The translations under genes and the position numbers were made by a program. Shown here one piece after another: positions 28,368 through 37,880 of a DNA stretch of 64,000 nucleotides. Positions within the stretch are counted from its first letter, which is position 1. The number at the start of each line of letters is the position of its first letter. The notes under the pieces were generated by a model. That model saw nothing but the letters and a program-made list of their open reading frames with translations. It made no database searches and had not been told where the DNA came from. The stretch spans positions 372,001 to 436,000 of the forward strand of contig NZ_JBBYXL010000004.1 of NCBI RefSeq assembly GCF_039655865.1. Reading direction: 5' to 3'. Source of the DNA: Prosthecobacter sp. SYSU 5D2 (lineage in GTDB: Bacteria > Verrucomicrobiota > Verrucomicrobiia > Verrucomicrobiales > Verrucomicrobiaceae).

Positions 28368-28530
28368 GGGAAAGGAAAGCCGGGGGCAGTATTCTGTATT
28401 CGGCAGGCAGTTTTCGGTGTTCAGTTTTCTGGGTCCGGTATTCAGTATGGAGGGTGCATCATCCCGCCTCGCAGATTCCCGCAGGCCGGGATCATCCGGT
28501 ATTCGTCATTCGTCATTCCTTCCTGCCCCC

Positions 28531-29103
28531 TTACACGGTGAGGACTTCTTTTTCCTTGGAGGCCATGTGGGCCTCCAGATCGGCGATCTTGCTGTCCGTG
28601 AGGGCCTGGACTTCTTTTTCCAGCCGGTGCAGGTCGTCCTCGGTGATGATGCTTTCCTTTTCGCCTTTTTTCAGTTCTTCGATGGCATTCCGGCGGGCGG
28701 AGCGGACGCGCACCTTGGCCTCTTCGCCCATCTGCTTGACCAACTTCACCATCTGCTCGCGCCGCTCCTGGGACAGGGCGGGGATGGGCAGGCGGATGAC
28801 TTTGCCCTCGATGCTGCCATTCAGGCCCAGGCGGGATTCGCGGATGGCGCGGTCAATATCATGGAGGGTGGCGGAGTCAAACGGCTCAATGCGGATGAGG
28901 CGGGAATCCGGTGTGGTGATCATCGCGAGCTGCTTCAGCTTCATGTGGGAGCCGTAGCTGTGCACGTGAACATCCAGCCCCTCCACCAAGCCGGGGGAGG
29001 CTTTGCCCGTTCTCACAGCGGCAAATTCATGGATGGCGAATTCGACCGCCTTGGTCATCGCTTCTTCGCATTCCAGCATCGTCATTTCAGGGTCCATGGA
29101 CAT
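28531..29103 (-). CDS. frr: Ribosome recycling factor
   Basis: RRF, with EF-G, splits post-termination ribosomes. The 190-residue protein has the two-domain pattern: first long helix with RTGKASPGLVEGLDVHVHSY, the beta domain with MKLKQLAMITTPDSRLIRI and RLPIPALSQERREQMVKLV, and the second and third helices with AKVRVRSARRNAIEELKK. The start at 29103 gives MSMDPEMTM; methionines 3, 7 and 9 are alternatives. pyrH, its usual upstream neighbour, is not here. A tRNA-Ala gene lies 101 bases upstream on the same strand. Confidence 0.96.
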   Translation of the reverse strand: MSMDPEMTMLECEEAMTKAVEFAIHEFAAVRTGKASPGLVEGLDVHVHSYGSHMKLKQLAMITTPDSRLIRIEPFDSATLHDIDRAIRESRLGLNGSIEGKVIRLPIPALSQERREQMVKLVKQMGEEAKVRVRSARRNAIEELKKGEKESIITEDDLHRLEKEVQALTDSKIADLEAHMASKEKEVLTV

Positions 29104-29204
29104 ATCAGTATCAGGGTAAAAAGGTCAATTGAGGCTCACAGGATGCCCGCCACTGCCGCCCCTGTCCACTGCGGAGTTGCTCACTTCAGCATCCTCGCCA
29201 CACG

Positions 29205-29277
29205 TGGAGCTAAGGGGATTCGAACCCCTGACCTTCTCATTGCGAACGAGACGCTCTACCAACTGAGCTATAGCCCC
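29205..29277 (-). tRNA. tRNA-Ala, anticodon CGC
   Basis: A complete cloverleaf of 73 bases can be drawn: acceptor GGGGCTA with TAGCTCC, D arm GCTC/GAGC, anticodon stem TCTCG/TGAGA with loop TTCGCAA, and T arm AGGGG/CCCCT with the TTCGAAT loop. The anticodon CGC reads the alanine codon GCG. The acceptor has the G3-U70 wobble pair, the main identity element for alanyl-tRNA synthetase, and discriminator A73. CCA is not encoded. Confidence 0.97.
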
Positions 29278-29368
29278 GGTACGCTTATGGGTCATGCCCG
29301 GATAACCAAAAGTCTAACAGATCACGGACGGCTGTCCAGCCGGATGTCAAAGTTTGCATCTCGCCCCA

Positions 29369-29464
29369 CGCCCGACTTCCGCACCTCCAGCCTTCCCACC
29401 TCTCCCGCACTGCGAGGCCGGAGGAAAGCCAGCCGAGCAGAATGCTCGTGCTCCATGCGAGGCG
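29369..29464 (+). repeat. Dispersed structured repeat, copy 2
   Basis: This is the plus-strand copy of the 96-base repeat at 13081-13176. Here the hairpin is CGAGC-agaat-GCTCG: compared with copy 1 the inner pair changes from T-A to C-G on both sides. The other helix is CCTCT with GGAGG, keeping pairing through one wobble. It is followed by a further small hairpin, TCACGGGGAT with ATCCCTGTGA (29481-29504). Confidence 0.65.
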
Positions 29465-29509
29465 CGCCAAGCCCGGCTCATCACGGGGATTTATATCCCT
29501 GTGAAATAA

Positions 29510-29540
29510 AAAGACCGGAACGTTTAATGTTCCGGTCTTT
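29510..29540 (-). terminator. Intrinsic terminator of prc
   Basis: A perfect 12-base-pair stem, AAAGACCGGAAC with GTTCCGGTCTTT and a 7-base loop, lies 37 bases beyond the prc stop codon in the direction of transcription. On the minus strand it is followed by a T-rich run. Confidence 0.88.
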
Positions 29541-29576
29541 ATGTTTGGATTCAGTTCTGGCTTGGCTTCCGCAGGG

Positions 29577-31919
29577 TCAATTGGCCGTCTTGTCTTCAGC
29601 CTTGGCCGTGGTTGGCCTCTTGGTGGTCAGATCAAGAAAGTCACGCATGATATTTACGGCTTCCAGTTTCATTGGCTCAAGACCATAGGGGAATTTGGCC
29701 AGCTCGGAAGCAGCGTCTTCGCCGTCTTCTTTGGCGGCCATTTTCATGCCAGTACTCTGCTCACGGGTGAATGCAGACTCAGGAACAAGTTCGGCGGCAT
29801 CCACATTGTCCAGCGTCAGGTGATAGACCTTGAAGCCGTCGTCCTGGAGCTTTTCATTCAGCGCTTTCACACGCTCGGCGCGTTCAGCTTCTTGCTTCTC
29901 CCTGCGCGCTTTGGTTTCGGCTGTTTCCTTCTGGCGCTCCGCCAAGCTGAGGGAGGCCACATTGCGGTCAATACGCTCCTTCAGGCGCTGGGACTCATCC
30001 AGCACATACTGGAATTCGGGATTGTTTGCCAAGCGGCTGGTCAGGCGGTTGCGCAGCTCGTCCAGCGGGTAGGGCTTCTCATTGACCAGGCTGTAGCGGC
30101 GGGCAGGAATGGTGTCATACGGCAGCGGGTTGTCGGCAGAGCCTTCGCCGATGTCCAGCACGTCGCGGATGGAGGGCAGGACGAGGTCCGGCTCCACGCC
30201 TTTAAGCTGGGTGGACCCGCCGGCGATGCGGTAAAATTTCTGGATGGTGACCTTCAGATTCCCGGCACGCTCTTTGTTCGCAAAGAAGGGCATGAAGCGC
30301 TCGACCGGAAGAATGGTCTGGACGGTGCCTTTGCCAAAGGTGGACTTGTCACCCACGATGAGGGCACGGCGGTAGTCCTGCAAGGCGGCGGCGAGAATCT
30401 CCGAGGCGGAGGCGCTGGTCTTGTCGGTCAGCACGATCATCGGGCCGTCATAAAAGGCCTTCGGCGTCTCGCACTCGCGCCAGGAGATGTTGCCGCGCCA
30501 GTCTTTGGCCTGCACCACCGGGCCGGCCGGGACAAAGAGGCCGGTCAGGCGGATGGCTTCTTCCAAAGAGCCGCCACCATTGCCGCGCAGGTCCAGAACC
30601 AGGCCGTCGATTTTCTCCTTCATCAGCCGGGTAAGCAGGCGCTGCACGTCATCCGTGGTGCTGACGGTGCCGTCTTCCATGTCCGCATAAAAGGAGGACA
30701 GGTTGATCCAGCCCATCTTCAGCGGCGGACCCATCTCTGAGGGGGTGATGAGCAGCTCGGCATTGGCCAGCTTTTCCTTAAGCTCCACGGCACCACGGAT
30801 GATGGTGATGATCTTGGTAGTGGAGGGCGCATCCGCAGGGTTCACCCGCAAGCGGACGATACTGCCATCATCCCCGCGGATCATGTCCACAATCTTCTGC
30901 AGCTTCATGTACTTCGTCTCCACAAAATCCGCATCCCCCTGGGCCACACCGGTAACCTTGTCATTCAGTTTCAGCTCACCCTGTTTGTCCGCCGGGCCGC
31001 CCACCACGATGCCCTGGATCTGGGCCACGTCATCGACCAGTCCTAGGAGGGCTCCAATGCCGACGAGCTTGTGCTTCATCTGGATGTTAAAATTCTCCGT
31101 CTCATTCACGCTCATGTACTCCGTGTGCGGATCATAGGCGGCGGACAGGCTGGACAAGAAAAAGTCCACCACGTCCTCCTGGTCGTTTTCCTCGATGCTC
31201 TCCAGCAGGCGCTCATAGTCCTTCAGCACGCGCTCCTCAGGCGTGGTGGGTTTTTCGGCGTCCTTGGCAGGCGTCTCGTTTTTGGCCACGGTCTTGTCAG
31301 CGGAGGGCTTCGCAGCATCAGCGCTACCATCCTTGCCTTCGACCTCTTTTTGGGCTTTTTCAGCCGCTTTCTCAGCCTTCTTCTTGGCGTCCTCGGCCTT
31401 GGCTTCGTCGCTCAGTTTTTCCTGCAACAGATTGTCCTCAAGGATGTCCAGCCACAGCTTGTCCTGCTCCGCCTTGTTCTTCGGATACGGGGCCTTGTCC
31501 CGCTTCAGTTCGATGGTGCGGCTGGAGTCGAAGGTGAACTTGTGGTTCTTGAGGGACTTTTTGGTGAACTCGATGCGCTCTTTGACGCGCTTCTTATACA
31601 CATCATAGATCTCGATGGCCGGGCTGATGTTGCGCATCAGCACATGGTCATCCAGGGTGGTGTCATACTTGCTTTTGAAGCTGTCCACATCCTCCTGGGT
31701 GAAGAAGACATGGCGGAAATCCAGCATGTTCAGGTAGTTTTGCAGCAGCTTGGCCGAGATTGCATCATCAAAATCCTGATGCGAGTAATGCTGGCTCTGC
31801 AGCATGTAGGCCACGTGCATGGCCACCTGGCCATAATTGGTCTCAGACCGGGCCGGTGTGAAGGCCAGTGAGATGGCCGCCACACCGGCGGCCATGAAGG
31901 ACAAAGGGTTTCGAGTCAT
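29577..31919 (-). CDS. prc: Tail-specific (carboxy-terminal processing) periplasmic protease
   Basis: Prc is a serine/lysine-dyad protease that trims or degrades envelope proteins from their C-termini. The mature region follows a signal peptide (MTRNPLSFMAAGVAAISLAF). A PDZ domain lies about 275-370, followed by the S41 catalytic core: Ser504 in SASASEI, Asp515 in QDYRR and Lys530 in TFGKGTVQ, matching the E. coli Prc triad. The start at 31919 is the ATG just before the signal peptide; a TTG further upstream adds residues that would spoil it. Unusual is a ~65-residue Ala/Lys/Glu-rich insert around 170-245, likely a flexible or coiled linker before the PDZ. A C-terminal coiled region with many Lys/Glu follows the core. 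The divergent MBL gene starts 70 bases away. Confidence 0.95.
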   Translation of the reverse strand: MTRNPLSFMAAGVAAISLAFTPARSETNYGQVAMHVAYMLQSQHYSHQDFDDAISAKLLQNYLNMLDFRHVFFTQEDVDSFKSKYDTTLDDHVLMRNISPAIEIYDVYKKRVKERIEFTKKSLKNHKFTFDSSRTIELKRDKAPYPKNKAEQDKLWLDILEDNLLQEKLSDEAKAEDAKKKAEKAAEKAQKEVEGKDGSADAAKPSADKTVAKNETPAKDAEKPTTPEERVLKDYERLLESIEENDQEDVVDFFLSSLSAAYDPHTEYMSVNETENFNIQMKHKLVGIGALLGLVDDVAQIQGIVVGGPADKQGELKLNDKVTGVAQGDADFVETKYMKLQKIVDMIRGDDGSIVRLRVNPADAPSTTKIITIIRGAVELKEKLANAELLITPSEMGPPLKMGWINLSSFYADMEDGTVSTTDDVQRLLTRLMKEKIDGLVLDLRGNGGGSLEEAIRLTGLFVPAGPVVQAKDWRGNISWRECETPKAFYDGPMIVLTDKTSASASEILAAALQDYRRALIVGDKSTFGKGTVQTILPVERFMPFFANKERAGNLKVTIQKFYRIAGGSTQLKGVEPDLVLPSIRDVLDIGEGSADNPLPYDTIPARRYSLVNEKPYPLDELRNRLTSRLANNPEFQYVLDESQRLKERIDRNVASLSLAERQKETAETKARREKQEAERAERVKALNEKLQDDGFKVYHLTLDNVDAAELVPESAFTREQSTGMKMAAKEDGEDAASELAKFPYGLEPMKLEAVNIMRDFLDLTTKRPTTAKAEDKTAN

Positions 31920-31989
31920 GGGGGTTTGATCTCTAAATACGCGCACAAACGCCAAATATGGTCACTAAATTTGCCGTTTGCTGCTTGAA

Positions 31990-32643
31990 ATGTCCACATC
32001 TTTCCTACATCAGCAGCAGGTTATGTTGGAACCCGAGACCTACACTGGCGGCATTGCCCAGACCAATGGCCACCTTTTGCGCCTTCAAGGCGGCACTTTG
32101 CTGGTGGACGCACCCGATGGCGTGGCCGCCTGGCTGGAGGGGAAAAACATCCGCGTGGACGCCCTCCTGCTCACCCACCAGCACTTTGACCACGTGCAGG
32201 ACGCCGCTCTGGTGAAGCAGGCCCATGGCTGCCCCATTTACTCCTGGTCCCCTTACAGCCAGGACCTCACCCTGGAGCGGCTCTACGGCGCCGTCACCGG
32301 CAGCGCCTTTTCCGTGCCGCCCTATGCCGTGGACCACGTCCTCGAGGGAACCAGTGACTCTATCACCGTGGGCGGGGCAAGCTGGCAGCTCTTTCACATC
32401 CCGGGTCATTCCCCAGACAGCGTGTGTTTTTGGCAGCCGGAGGAAAACCTGCTCATGAGCGGCGACGTGATCTTCCTGGACAGTATTGGCCGCTGTGACT
32501 TCCCCGGCGGCTCCCTCCAGCAACTCGTTAGCGGCATCCGCGAAAAACTCGGCCCCCTGCCTGATGCCACCCGCGTCCACCCCGGCCACGGCCCCAGCAC
32601 CACCCTGGGCCGCGAAAAGCGCGAGAACCCGTATTTGGACTGA
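31990..32643 (+). CDS. Metallo-beta-lactamase-fold hydrolase, glyoxalase-II-like
   Basis: This is a small metallo-beta-lactamase-fold enzyme of the glyoxalase II/YcbL type, which hydrolyses thioesters or related substrates. The metal site is complete: THQHFDH at 62-68, HIPGHS with the third His, SGDVIF with the bridging Asp, and VHPGHG with the last His. The protein ends with a characteristic NPYLD. The start is uncertain: ATG at 31990 is given, but the ATG at 32023 (MLEPETYTGGIAQTNGHLL) would begin at the usual first strand. It is divergent from prc. The substrate is not known. Confidence 0.88.
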   Translation: MSTSFLHQQQVMLEPETYTGGIAQTNGHLLRLQGGTLLVDAPDGVAAWLEGKNIRVDALLLTHQHFDHVQDAALVKQAHGCPIYSWSPYSQDLTLERLYGAVTGSAFSVPPYAVDHVLEGTSDSITVGGASWQLFHIPGHSPDSVCFWQPEENLLMSGDVIFLDSIGRCDFPGGSLQQLVSGIREKLGPLPDATRVHPGHGPSTTLGREKRENPYLD

Positions 32644-32885
32644 GGGCGATGGGGCATTTCCCCCGGAGATCAGCGCGCCGCTCTCGTCAGAGCCCAGGAT
32701 TTCTCCCACGCCCATCCCACATCAACAGACCTGGCCTTCCAAACCCTCCACGCCTCCCGGTTCATCTGAAGACCCTGGAGCTTTACCCCTGCTATCCGCA
32801 CTGGACTCGCATCGCCGTACTGCACCAAGCTCGGGTTACTTGTCGTTTCTTGGCCGCCTGCATTCATGCCGCCAATCAAATGGGC

Positions 32886-35705
32886 TCACTCCGATCCGCA
32901 GCCAGGAGCGCCCTCCCAGCGGACGCCCTTCAGTACATCGCCGAGGAAAAGCCCGTCAAAACCACGATCGTACGCCTTCGCGGCAGGCGGCCAGAAGAGG
33001 CCGTCTCTCAGCCTGCGGACGACTTCGGCGGCGCAGGCGAGGGCGTGGTCGGTCCACTCATCGCTGAAGGTTTCCCAGGTCAGCACCTTCGTGTCTTGCA
33101 CGCTTTTGGGCAGGGTGAAATAGCCCACCTGGTCCGGGCGCAGGCCGTGCAGGCGCAAGGCGGCGGCGTAGAGGGGGAGCTGCAGATCTTTCCATTGGAA
33201 GCGGGTGCCGTCGCGCAGGTCAAAGCACTTCCATTCATCCTGCGCGGCGATGAGGCTGCGGGCGCTGAGCTTTCGCACATGCGCGGCCTGAGGGTCGGTG
33301 ATCTTGTCGGCGGTTTTAAAATCCAGCACGCGGATCTGGCCGGTCCGCTCATGGCGGTCAATGCGGTCCACTTTGCAGACGAGGCGGGCACCGTCAATGA
33401 GCAGAGGCGTCTCCAATGAAGGGGACCATTCCGCCGCATAAACCTGCCAGCCGTTTTCGCGTTCGGCGGCTTCGGTTTCAGCGGCATGTTTCAGGCGCTG
33501 CTTCAGGCTTTCGAGCTGCAGGTGGACGAGCGGCGCGGGCCGCCGGCCGTAGAGAAGATGCGCTTGCTCCAGGGCGGTGGCGATGAGGTAATCCTCGATC
33601 TCCTTCGCCTTTGTGCTGAGTTTGAGCTGCGGGTGCTCTGCCAGTCTTTGCAAGGCATGATGGGCCAGGGTACCAAATTCATTCGGGGCCAGCTCTCGCT
33701 TGCCGGCATCGGTGGCCTCCATGCGCAGTTCCTGGCTGAGGTAATCGCGGAACGGGCACTCCAGGTAGGAACGGATGCGGGAGGGGGAGATACGCTCCAC
33801 TTTCGGCAGTTGAATGCGCGGTGTGAGCTGCCAGGCCAGGGTGCGCACAGGCTCCTGCGCCCGGTGGATGGCGGATTCATCTTTGGGGAATAGGTGTTTC
33901 ACCCGCTGCGGCAGGGCGGCATCCTCACACAGGAAAAGCAGGCGCGAGGGCCGCAGGGCATCGCCGCGCTCGCTCCACTGACCACACAGCACATGCAAGG
34001 CTCCCTGGGGGGCCCTTTGCGCGGCCAAGGCGGCCAGGGTGTAGGCATCACGGGCATAGCGGGTGGCCTGGCTGGGCAGGCCGAGCTGATGCCTGACGGT
34101 GTCCGGCAGAAAGGGGTGCGAGATGAGGATGCCGGGCACATGCTCCTCATTCAGGCCGGCCACGACGAGGTTCGGCGCGGGCTCCCAGAGCAGTTCCAGC
34201 CAACCTTGCAGCACGAGGTCAACCTCCCCGCGCGGCTCCGACAGAGCGGTGCGCCCGAGAGCCTCCAGCGACAGGGCAAAGGCCTCCTCGGGTCTCGGGT
34301 TCAGGCCAAAGCGGGCGGCCTCCTCCTCAATCTCCCGGCAGCAGCCTAACCAAGAGTCCGCCAAAGAGGTGGTGAGCTGGTCCTGAGGCGCGTCCGGGGA
34401 GAATTCACGCTCGCCATACAGGCGGATCAGCAAAGCCCGCGCAGCCTGCGCAAGGGGCAGTTTTTGCAGATCGCCGATCATTGTCTGGGCCGCCTGGAGC
34501 ACGGGAGGGAGCAACGCCCCATCCCCTGCCCCGGTGCATAGCTCCAGCGCATGGCGCAGCGTCACCGGCAGGTGCAGCATGGCGAAGTCGTCTGCCTCCT
34601 TGAGCAGCTTCAGGCCGTCCTTCCGCCGCCCCAGCCAGGCCGCACGCACCTCCGGCACGCGCAGGAGGATCGCGAAGGCCTTCCAGGACCCGCCGGCCAG
34701 CAGGCTGCGAATTTGCACCAGGACGTGCCATAGGCCCACCTCCGTGGGGGCCACGCCGCCGGGCTCAAAAACCTTCACTCCTTCCAGCGCCAGCTTTTCC
34801 TGCAACACCGCGCCCACTTCCGGATCCCCAACGCCCACGGCCACCCGCGCGGCGGGTGCCAGGTCCCGCAAAAGGTTGATGGCATGTTCCGCCTGCCCGA
34901 AGGCATCCGGATGCAGGTGGAGGCGATCTTCCGCCAGTGGAACCTGCACGTCCGCATCCTCCCCCCAGTACCCTGGATAAGGCCGGCCGATGTCATCAAA
35001 AGTGTGTGCCAGTTCAAGTGGGGCCTGCACGGCCACAGTCACCTCCGCCGCGCAGCCTTGCAGCCAGCGCTGAAACAGCGGCAGCAGGTCCGGTGCGGCC
35101 AGCACCCGGACGTGCCGCACGCCCTCCGGCAGTTCGGGGTTCAGAGCCGTGCGTAGCTTCATTGCCTGGGCATCTTCAAGACCGGCCAGGGACAGCTCGC
35201 ACAGATAAGCCTCCTCAATGAGGGCCAGGTCATGCCAGCGGCCCGCATCATGCACTGCCTGGGAGGCGACATCAGCAAAGGTGAGGCCGCCAGCACCTAA
35301 CAAAGAGTTTAGATCCGCCAGCACCCGCGCCAGCTCGATCTGCCAGGTCCAGCCGCGCTCCTCCGGTGGCACTGGAAAAAGCGCGCCCAGTTTTTCAACC
35401 GCCACCTTTTGCAGCGCCCCCTGCCAGGCCATCTGGGATTGCAGCCGCGTGGCCGCACTTTTGCGCTGGGCCACCGGCAGCAGCGCCTGCTCCGCCGTCC
35501 ACACCCAGGGCACCAGGGCTCCTGCGGGATTCGCCCGCGCCAGCGCCTCCTTCAGCCGCCGGCCTGCCTCAGAGGTCGGCACAATGATCAACGTTTCAGC
35601 CAAATCCAGCGCCACGTGACCAGAGTGCCCGCGCATGAGAAAGCCCACCGCGTTGTCCAGCACAGGTGCGTCCCAGCCCCAGAAGTGGCGATTCAGGCTG
35701 GCCAT
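32886..35705 (-). CDS. AddB-like PD-(D/E)XK nuclease with inactive-helicase-like N-terminus
   Basis: The C-terminal ~250 residues are a RecB-family PD-(D/E)XK nuclease: ISPSRIRSYLECPFRDYL opens the domain, GARLVCKVDRIDRH and RVLDFKTA give the catalytic Asp and the DxK motif, and QLPLYAAALR is the Q-motif helix. The first ~650 residues resemble the helicase-like part of AddB, with a LIIVPTSEAGRRLKEALARA opening, but no Walker A motif is seen. The C-terminal CxxC cluster of Fe-S type AddB nucleases is also absent. In double-strand-break repair it would partner an AddA subunit, which is not in the window. It starts 10 bases after the hflC stop codon and so belongs to the hflKC operon. Confidence 0.82.
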   Translation of the reverse strand: MASLNRHFWGWDAPVLDNAVGFLMRGHSGHVALDLAETLIIVPTSEAGRRLKEALARANPAGALVPWVWTAEQALLPVAQRKSAATRLQSQMAWQGALQKVAVEKLGALFPVPPEERGWTWQIELARVLADLNSLLGAGGLTFADVASQAVHDAGRWHDLALIEEAYLCELSLAGLEDAQAMKLRTALNPELPEGVRHVRVLAAPDLLPLFQRWLQGCAAEVTVAVQAPLELAHTFDDIGRPYPGYWGEDADVQVPLAEDRLHLHPDAFGQAEHAINLLRDLAPAARVAVGVGDPEVGAVLQEKLALEGVKVFEPGGVAPTEVGLWHVLVQIRSLLAGGSWKAFAILLRVPEVRAAWLGRRKDGLKLLKEADDFAMLHLPVTLRHALELCTGAGDGALLPPVLQAAQTMIGDLQKLPLAQAARALLIRLYGEREFSPDAPQDQLTTSLADSWLGCCREIEEEAARFGLNPRPEEAFALSLEALGRTALSEPRGEVDLVLQGWLELLWEPAPNLVVAGLNEEHVPGILISHPFLPDTVRHQLGLPSQATRYARDAYTLAALAAQRAPQGALHVLCGQWSERGDALRPSRLLFLCEDAALPQRVKHLFPKDESAIHRAQEPVRTLAWQLTPRIQLPKVERISPSRIRSYLECPFRDYLSQELRMEATDAGKRELAPNEFGTLAHHALQRLAEHPQLKLSTKAKEIEDYLIATALEQAHLLYGRRPAPLVHLQLESLKQRLKHAAETEAAERENGWQVYAAEWSPSLETPLLIDGARLVCKVDRIDRHERTGQIRVLDFKTADKITDPQAAHVRKLSARSLIAAQDEWKCFDLRDGTRFQWKDLQLPLYAAALRLHGLRPDQVGYFTLPKSVQDTKVLTWETFSDEWTDHALACAAEVVRRLRDGLFWPPAAKAYDRGFDGLFLGDVLKGVRWEGAPGCGSE

Positions 35706-35715
35706 GATGGAAAAG

Positions 35716-36852
35716 TTATTCCGTGGGTTGCGCCAGGTCCAGCAGCGTGGGCAGCCGCTGGAGGGGATCCTCCGCCGCTGCATCACCGGCCGGGGCCGCA
35801 TTGGGGGCCACCTTGGGGGCGGAGCGAGAGGAAGCACGCGGTGGCGTTGTGCCAGCCGCTGCCCCTGCAGCAGGGGTGGGAGCAGGCACCACTTTTTCTG
35901 AGGATTTCAGGTAGCGGAGAAAATCGCTATCTGTGCTGAGGACCAGATTGGTATCGCGAGTGAGCACTTTTTTATAGGCTTCCATGGTCTTGGTGAATTC
36001 GAAGAGCTCCCGCGCCTCCTGGGTGCCATCGTAGGCCTTGGCATAGATCTCGGTGGCCTTGGCATCGGCCTCACCCTCGATCTCCTGCACCTTGCGGTAC
36101 GCCTCGGATTCGATGAGCTTCAGGTCACGTTCACGCTGGCCCAGAATCTTGGCCGCTTCCCCTGCCCCTTCGGACTTGAAGCGCTCGGCGATCTGGGTGC
36201 GCTCGCTGACCATGCGCTGGTAGATGGTCTGGCTGACGGAGGTGTTGTAATTGATGCGCTTGAAGCGAACGTCCATCAGTTCAATGCCAAAAACCGCCAC
36301 CTTCGGGGCCGCATTGGCAAAAACTTCCTTCTCCAGCTCAGCCCGGCCTTTGGTGATGGCCGGCAGGATGCCGATGCGGGCATCGGCGATGGAAGCGCCC
36401 ATGTTGGCATCCCTCACCACCTTGCGGTCCTTTGTCGTGCGCACCGCCTCGATGAAGTCGTGCTTGGCGATGACGTTGCGCGTTTCGCTGCCCAGGATGT
36501 CCGTGAGGCGGGAGCTGGCGGTGTGCTCATCCCGCACGCTTTCATAATACATGCGCGGATTGGTGATGCGCCAGCGGGCGAAGCTGTTCACCACGATGTA
36601 CACCTTGTCACGGGTTGGCATGTTGGCATCCGGGCCGTCCCATTTGAGGATGCGTTTTTCAAAGCGGTTCACCTTTTGGATAAATGGCACTTTCACATGC
36701 AGACCGGCATCGCTGACGGCCTCGCCGATGGGCTTGCCAAACTGGGTGATGATGACCTGCTCCGTCTCGCTGACGGTGTAAAGGCTGGCGGAGGCCAGGA
36801 TGTATAGGGCAAAGCCGCCAATAAGGATCAAAAGGGAAAGAAAAGGTTTCAT
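35716..36852 (-). CDS. hflC: HflC, SPFH-domain regulator of FtsH
   Basis: HflC and HflK form a membrane complex around the FtsH protease and limit its activity. This protein has one N-terminal membrane helix (residues 4-23), the SPFH/band-7 domain (TVSETEQVIITQFGKPIG onward), and a coiled-coil region with EIEGEADAKATEIYAKAY, the conserved HflC segment. The last 60 residues are Ala/Pro-rich and unusual. Its ATG overlaps the hflK stop codon by four bases (36849-36852). Confidence 0.95.
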   Translation of the reverse strand: MKPFLSLLILIGGFALYILASASLYTVSETEQVIITQFGKPIGEAVSDAGLHVKVPFIQKVNRFEKRILKWDGPDANMPTRDKVYIVVNSFARWRITNPRMYYESVRDEHTASSRLTDILGSETRNVIAKHDFIEAVRTTKDRKVVRDANMGASIADARIGILPAITKGRAELEKEVFANAAPKVAVFGIELMDVRFKRINYNTSVSQTIYQRMVSERTQIAERFKSEGAGEAAKILGQRERDLKLIESEAYRKVQEIEGEADAKATEIYAKAYDGTQEARELFEFTKTMEAYKKVLTRDTNLVLSTDSDFLRYLKSSEKVVPAPTPAAGAAAGTTPPRASSRSAPKVAPNAAPAGDAAAEDPLQRLPTLLDLAQPTE

Positions 36853-37880
36853 CGGATGGAGCGGGAAGGAACGGGGGTTGGGGCGGCGGCGGCAGGCAGC
36901 TTCTGCTGAAGGTTCATCAGCGGCAGGAACTGGGGCACACGGTCATCAATGATGACCTTGCCGGGGATGCTGGGCAGGACCTCGCCCAGGGTCTCCAAAT
37001 AAATGCGTTTTTTGGTCACTTCGGGGGCTTTTTGATATTCCGCGAGCAGGGCCGTGAAGCGGGTGGCATCGCCCTCTGCCTGATTCACGCGCTGGGTAGC
37101 GTAGCCCTCAGCCTGGCTGATGCTCTGCTCGGCTTTGCCGCGGGCCTCCGGGATGACGCGGTTGTATTCGCCATTGGCCTGGTTGATGGAGGATTCCTTC
37201 TGCTGCTGGGCACGGTTCACTTCATCAAAGCTGTCCTTCACCTCCGCCGGCGGGTTCACATTGCCGAGCTGGATCTGGTCTATCTGGATGCCCATGGCCA
37301 GCGAGCTGACGATGGTCTGCAGACGCTCCAGCGCCTTGACCTCGATCTCCTGACGGCCGACGGTGAGCACTTCATCAATGGAGCGGTCACCGACGACCTC
37401 GCGCATCACGGCCTCCGAAAGGTCACGCAGAGTGGACTGAGGCTCGATGAAGTTGAAGACAAAGTTCCGCGCCTCATCAATTTTGAATTGCACCACCCAC
37501 TCCACCACGGCGGCGTTCAGATCCCCCGTGACCATGTTTTTTTCCTTCTCCATTTCGGAGAAATCCTTATTGAACTGGAACTCATTGCTGGCCCCGCGCG
37601 TGCCGTAGCCAAACTCAAGCTTCAACTGCCGGCGGATCTCCACCTGCGTGACCTGGTCAATGCCAAAGGGCAGCTTGAAATTCAGCCCCGGCTGGGTCGT
37701 ATCCAGATACTTGCCAAACCGCTGCACCACCCCCACCGAGTTTGCCGGGATCTGGTAAAAGCTGGAAAGCACCCCGATGCCGATGAGCAGGGCGAGAACG
37801 CCCAGCAGAATGCGCCCGGGATTGATCTTGAGATTGTCCGCATTGGGGAATGGGAGACTTGGAGGTCGTGAAGCAGCCAT
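36849..37880 (-). CDS. hflK: HflK, SPFH-domain partner of HflC
   Basis: This is the HflK subunit of the HflKC complex. A short cytoplasmic tail (1-25) is followed by a membrane helix near 25-42 and the SPFH domain, starting QIPANSVGVVQRFGKYLDTT. The conserved QLGNVNPPAEVKDSFDEVNRA precedes the long helix with GKAEQSISQAEGYATQRVNQ. The start at 37880 has TAAGG seven bases upstream. The N-terminal Gly-rich tail of the E. coli protein is missing, as is common. The gene is first in the hflK-hflC-nuclease operon. Confidence 0.95.
   Translation of the reverse strand: MAASRPPSLPFPNADNLKINPGRILLGVLALLIGIGVLSSFYQIPANSVGVVQRFGKYLDTTQPGLNFKLPFGIDQVTQVEIRRQLKLEFGYGTRGASNEFQFNKDFSEMEKEKNMVTGDLNAAVVEWVVQFKIDEARNFVFNFIEPQSTLRDLSEAVMREVVGDRSIDEVLTVGRQEIEVKALERLQTIVSSLAMGIQIDQIQLGNVNPPAEVKDSFDEVNRAQQQKESSINQANGEYNRVIPEARGKAEQSISQAEGYATQRVNQAEGDATRFTALLAEYQKAPEVTKKRIYLETLGEVLPSIPGKVIIDDRVPQFLPLMNLQQKLPAAAAPTPVPSRSIR

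Noticed and set aside
28368..28530. Short tandem GTATTC/ATTCGTC motifs upstream of frr stop as a CRISPR-like or satellite array
   Set aside because: Units are six or seven bases with no spacers and poor regularity; this is simple degenerate repeat sequence.
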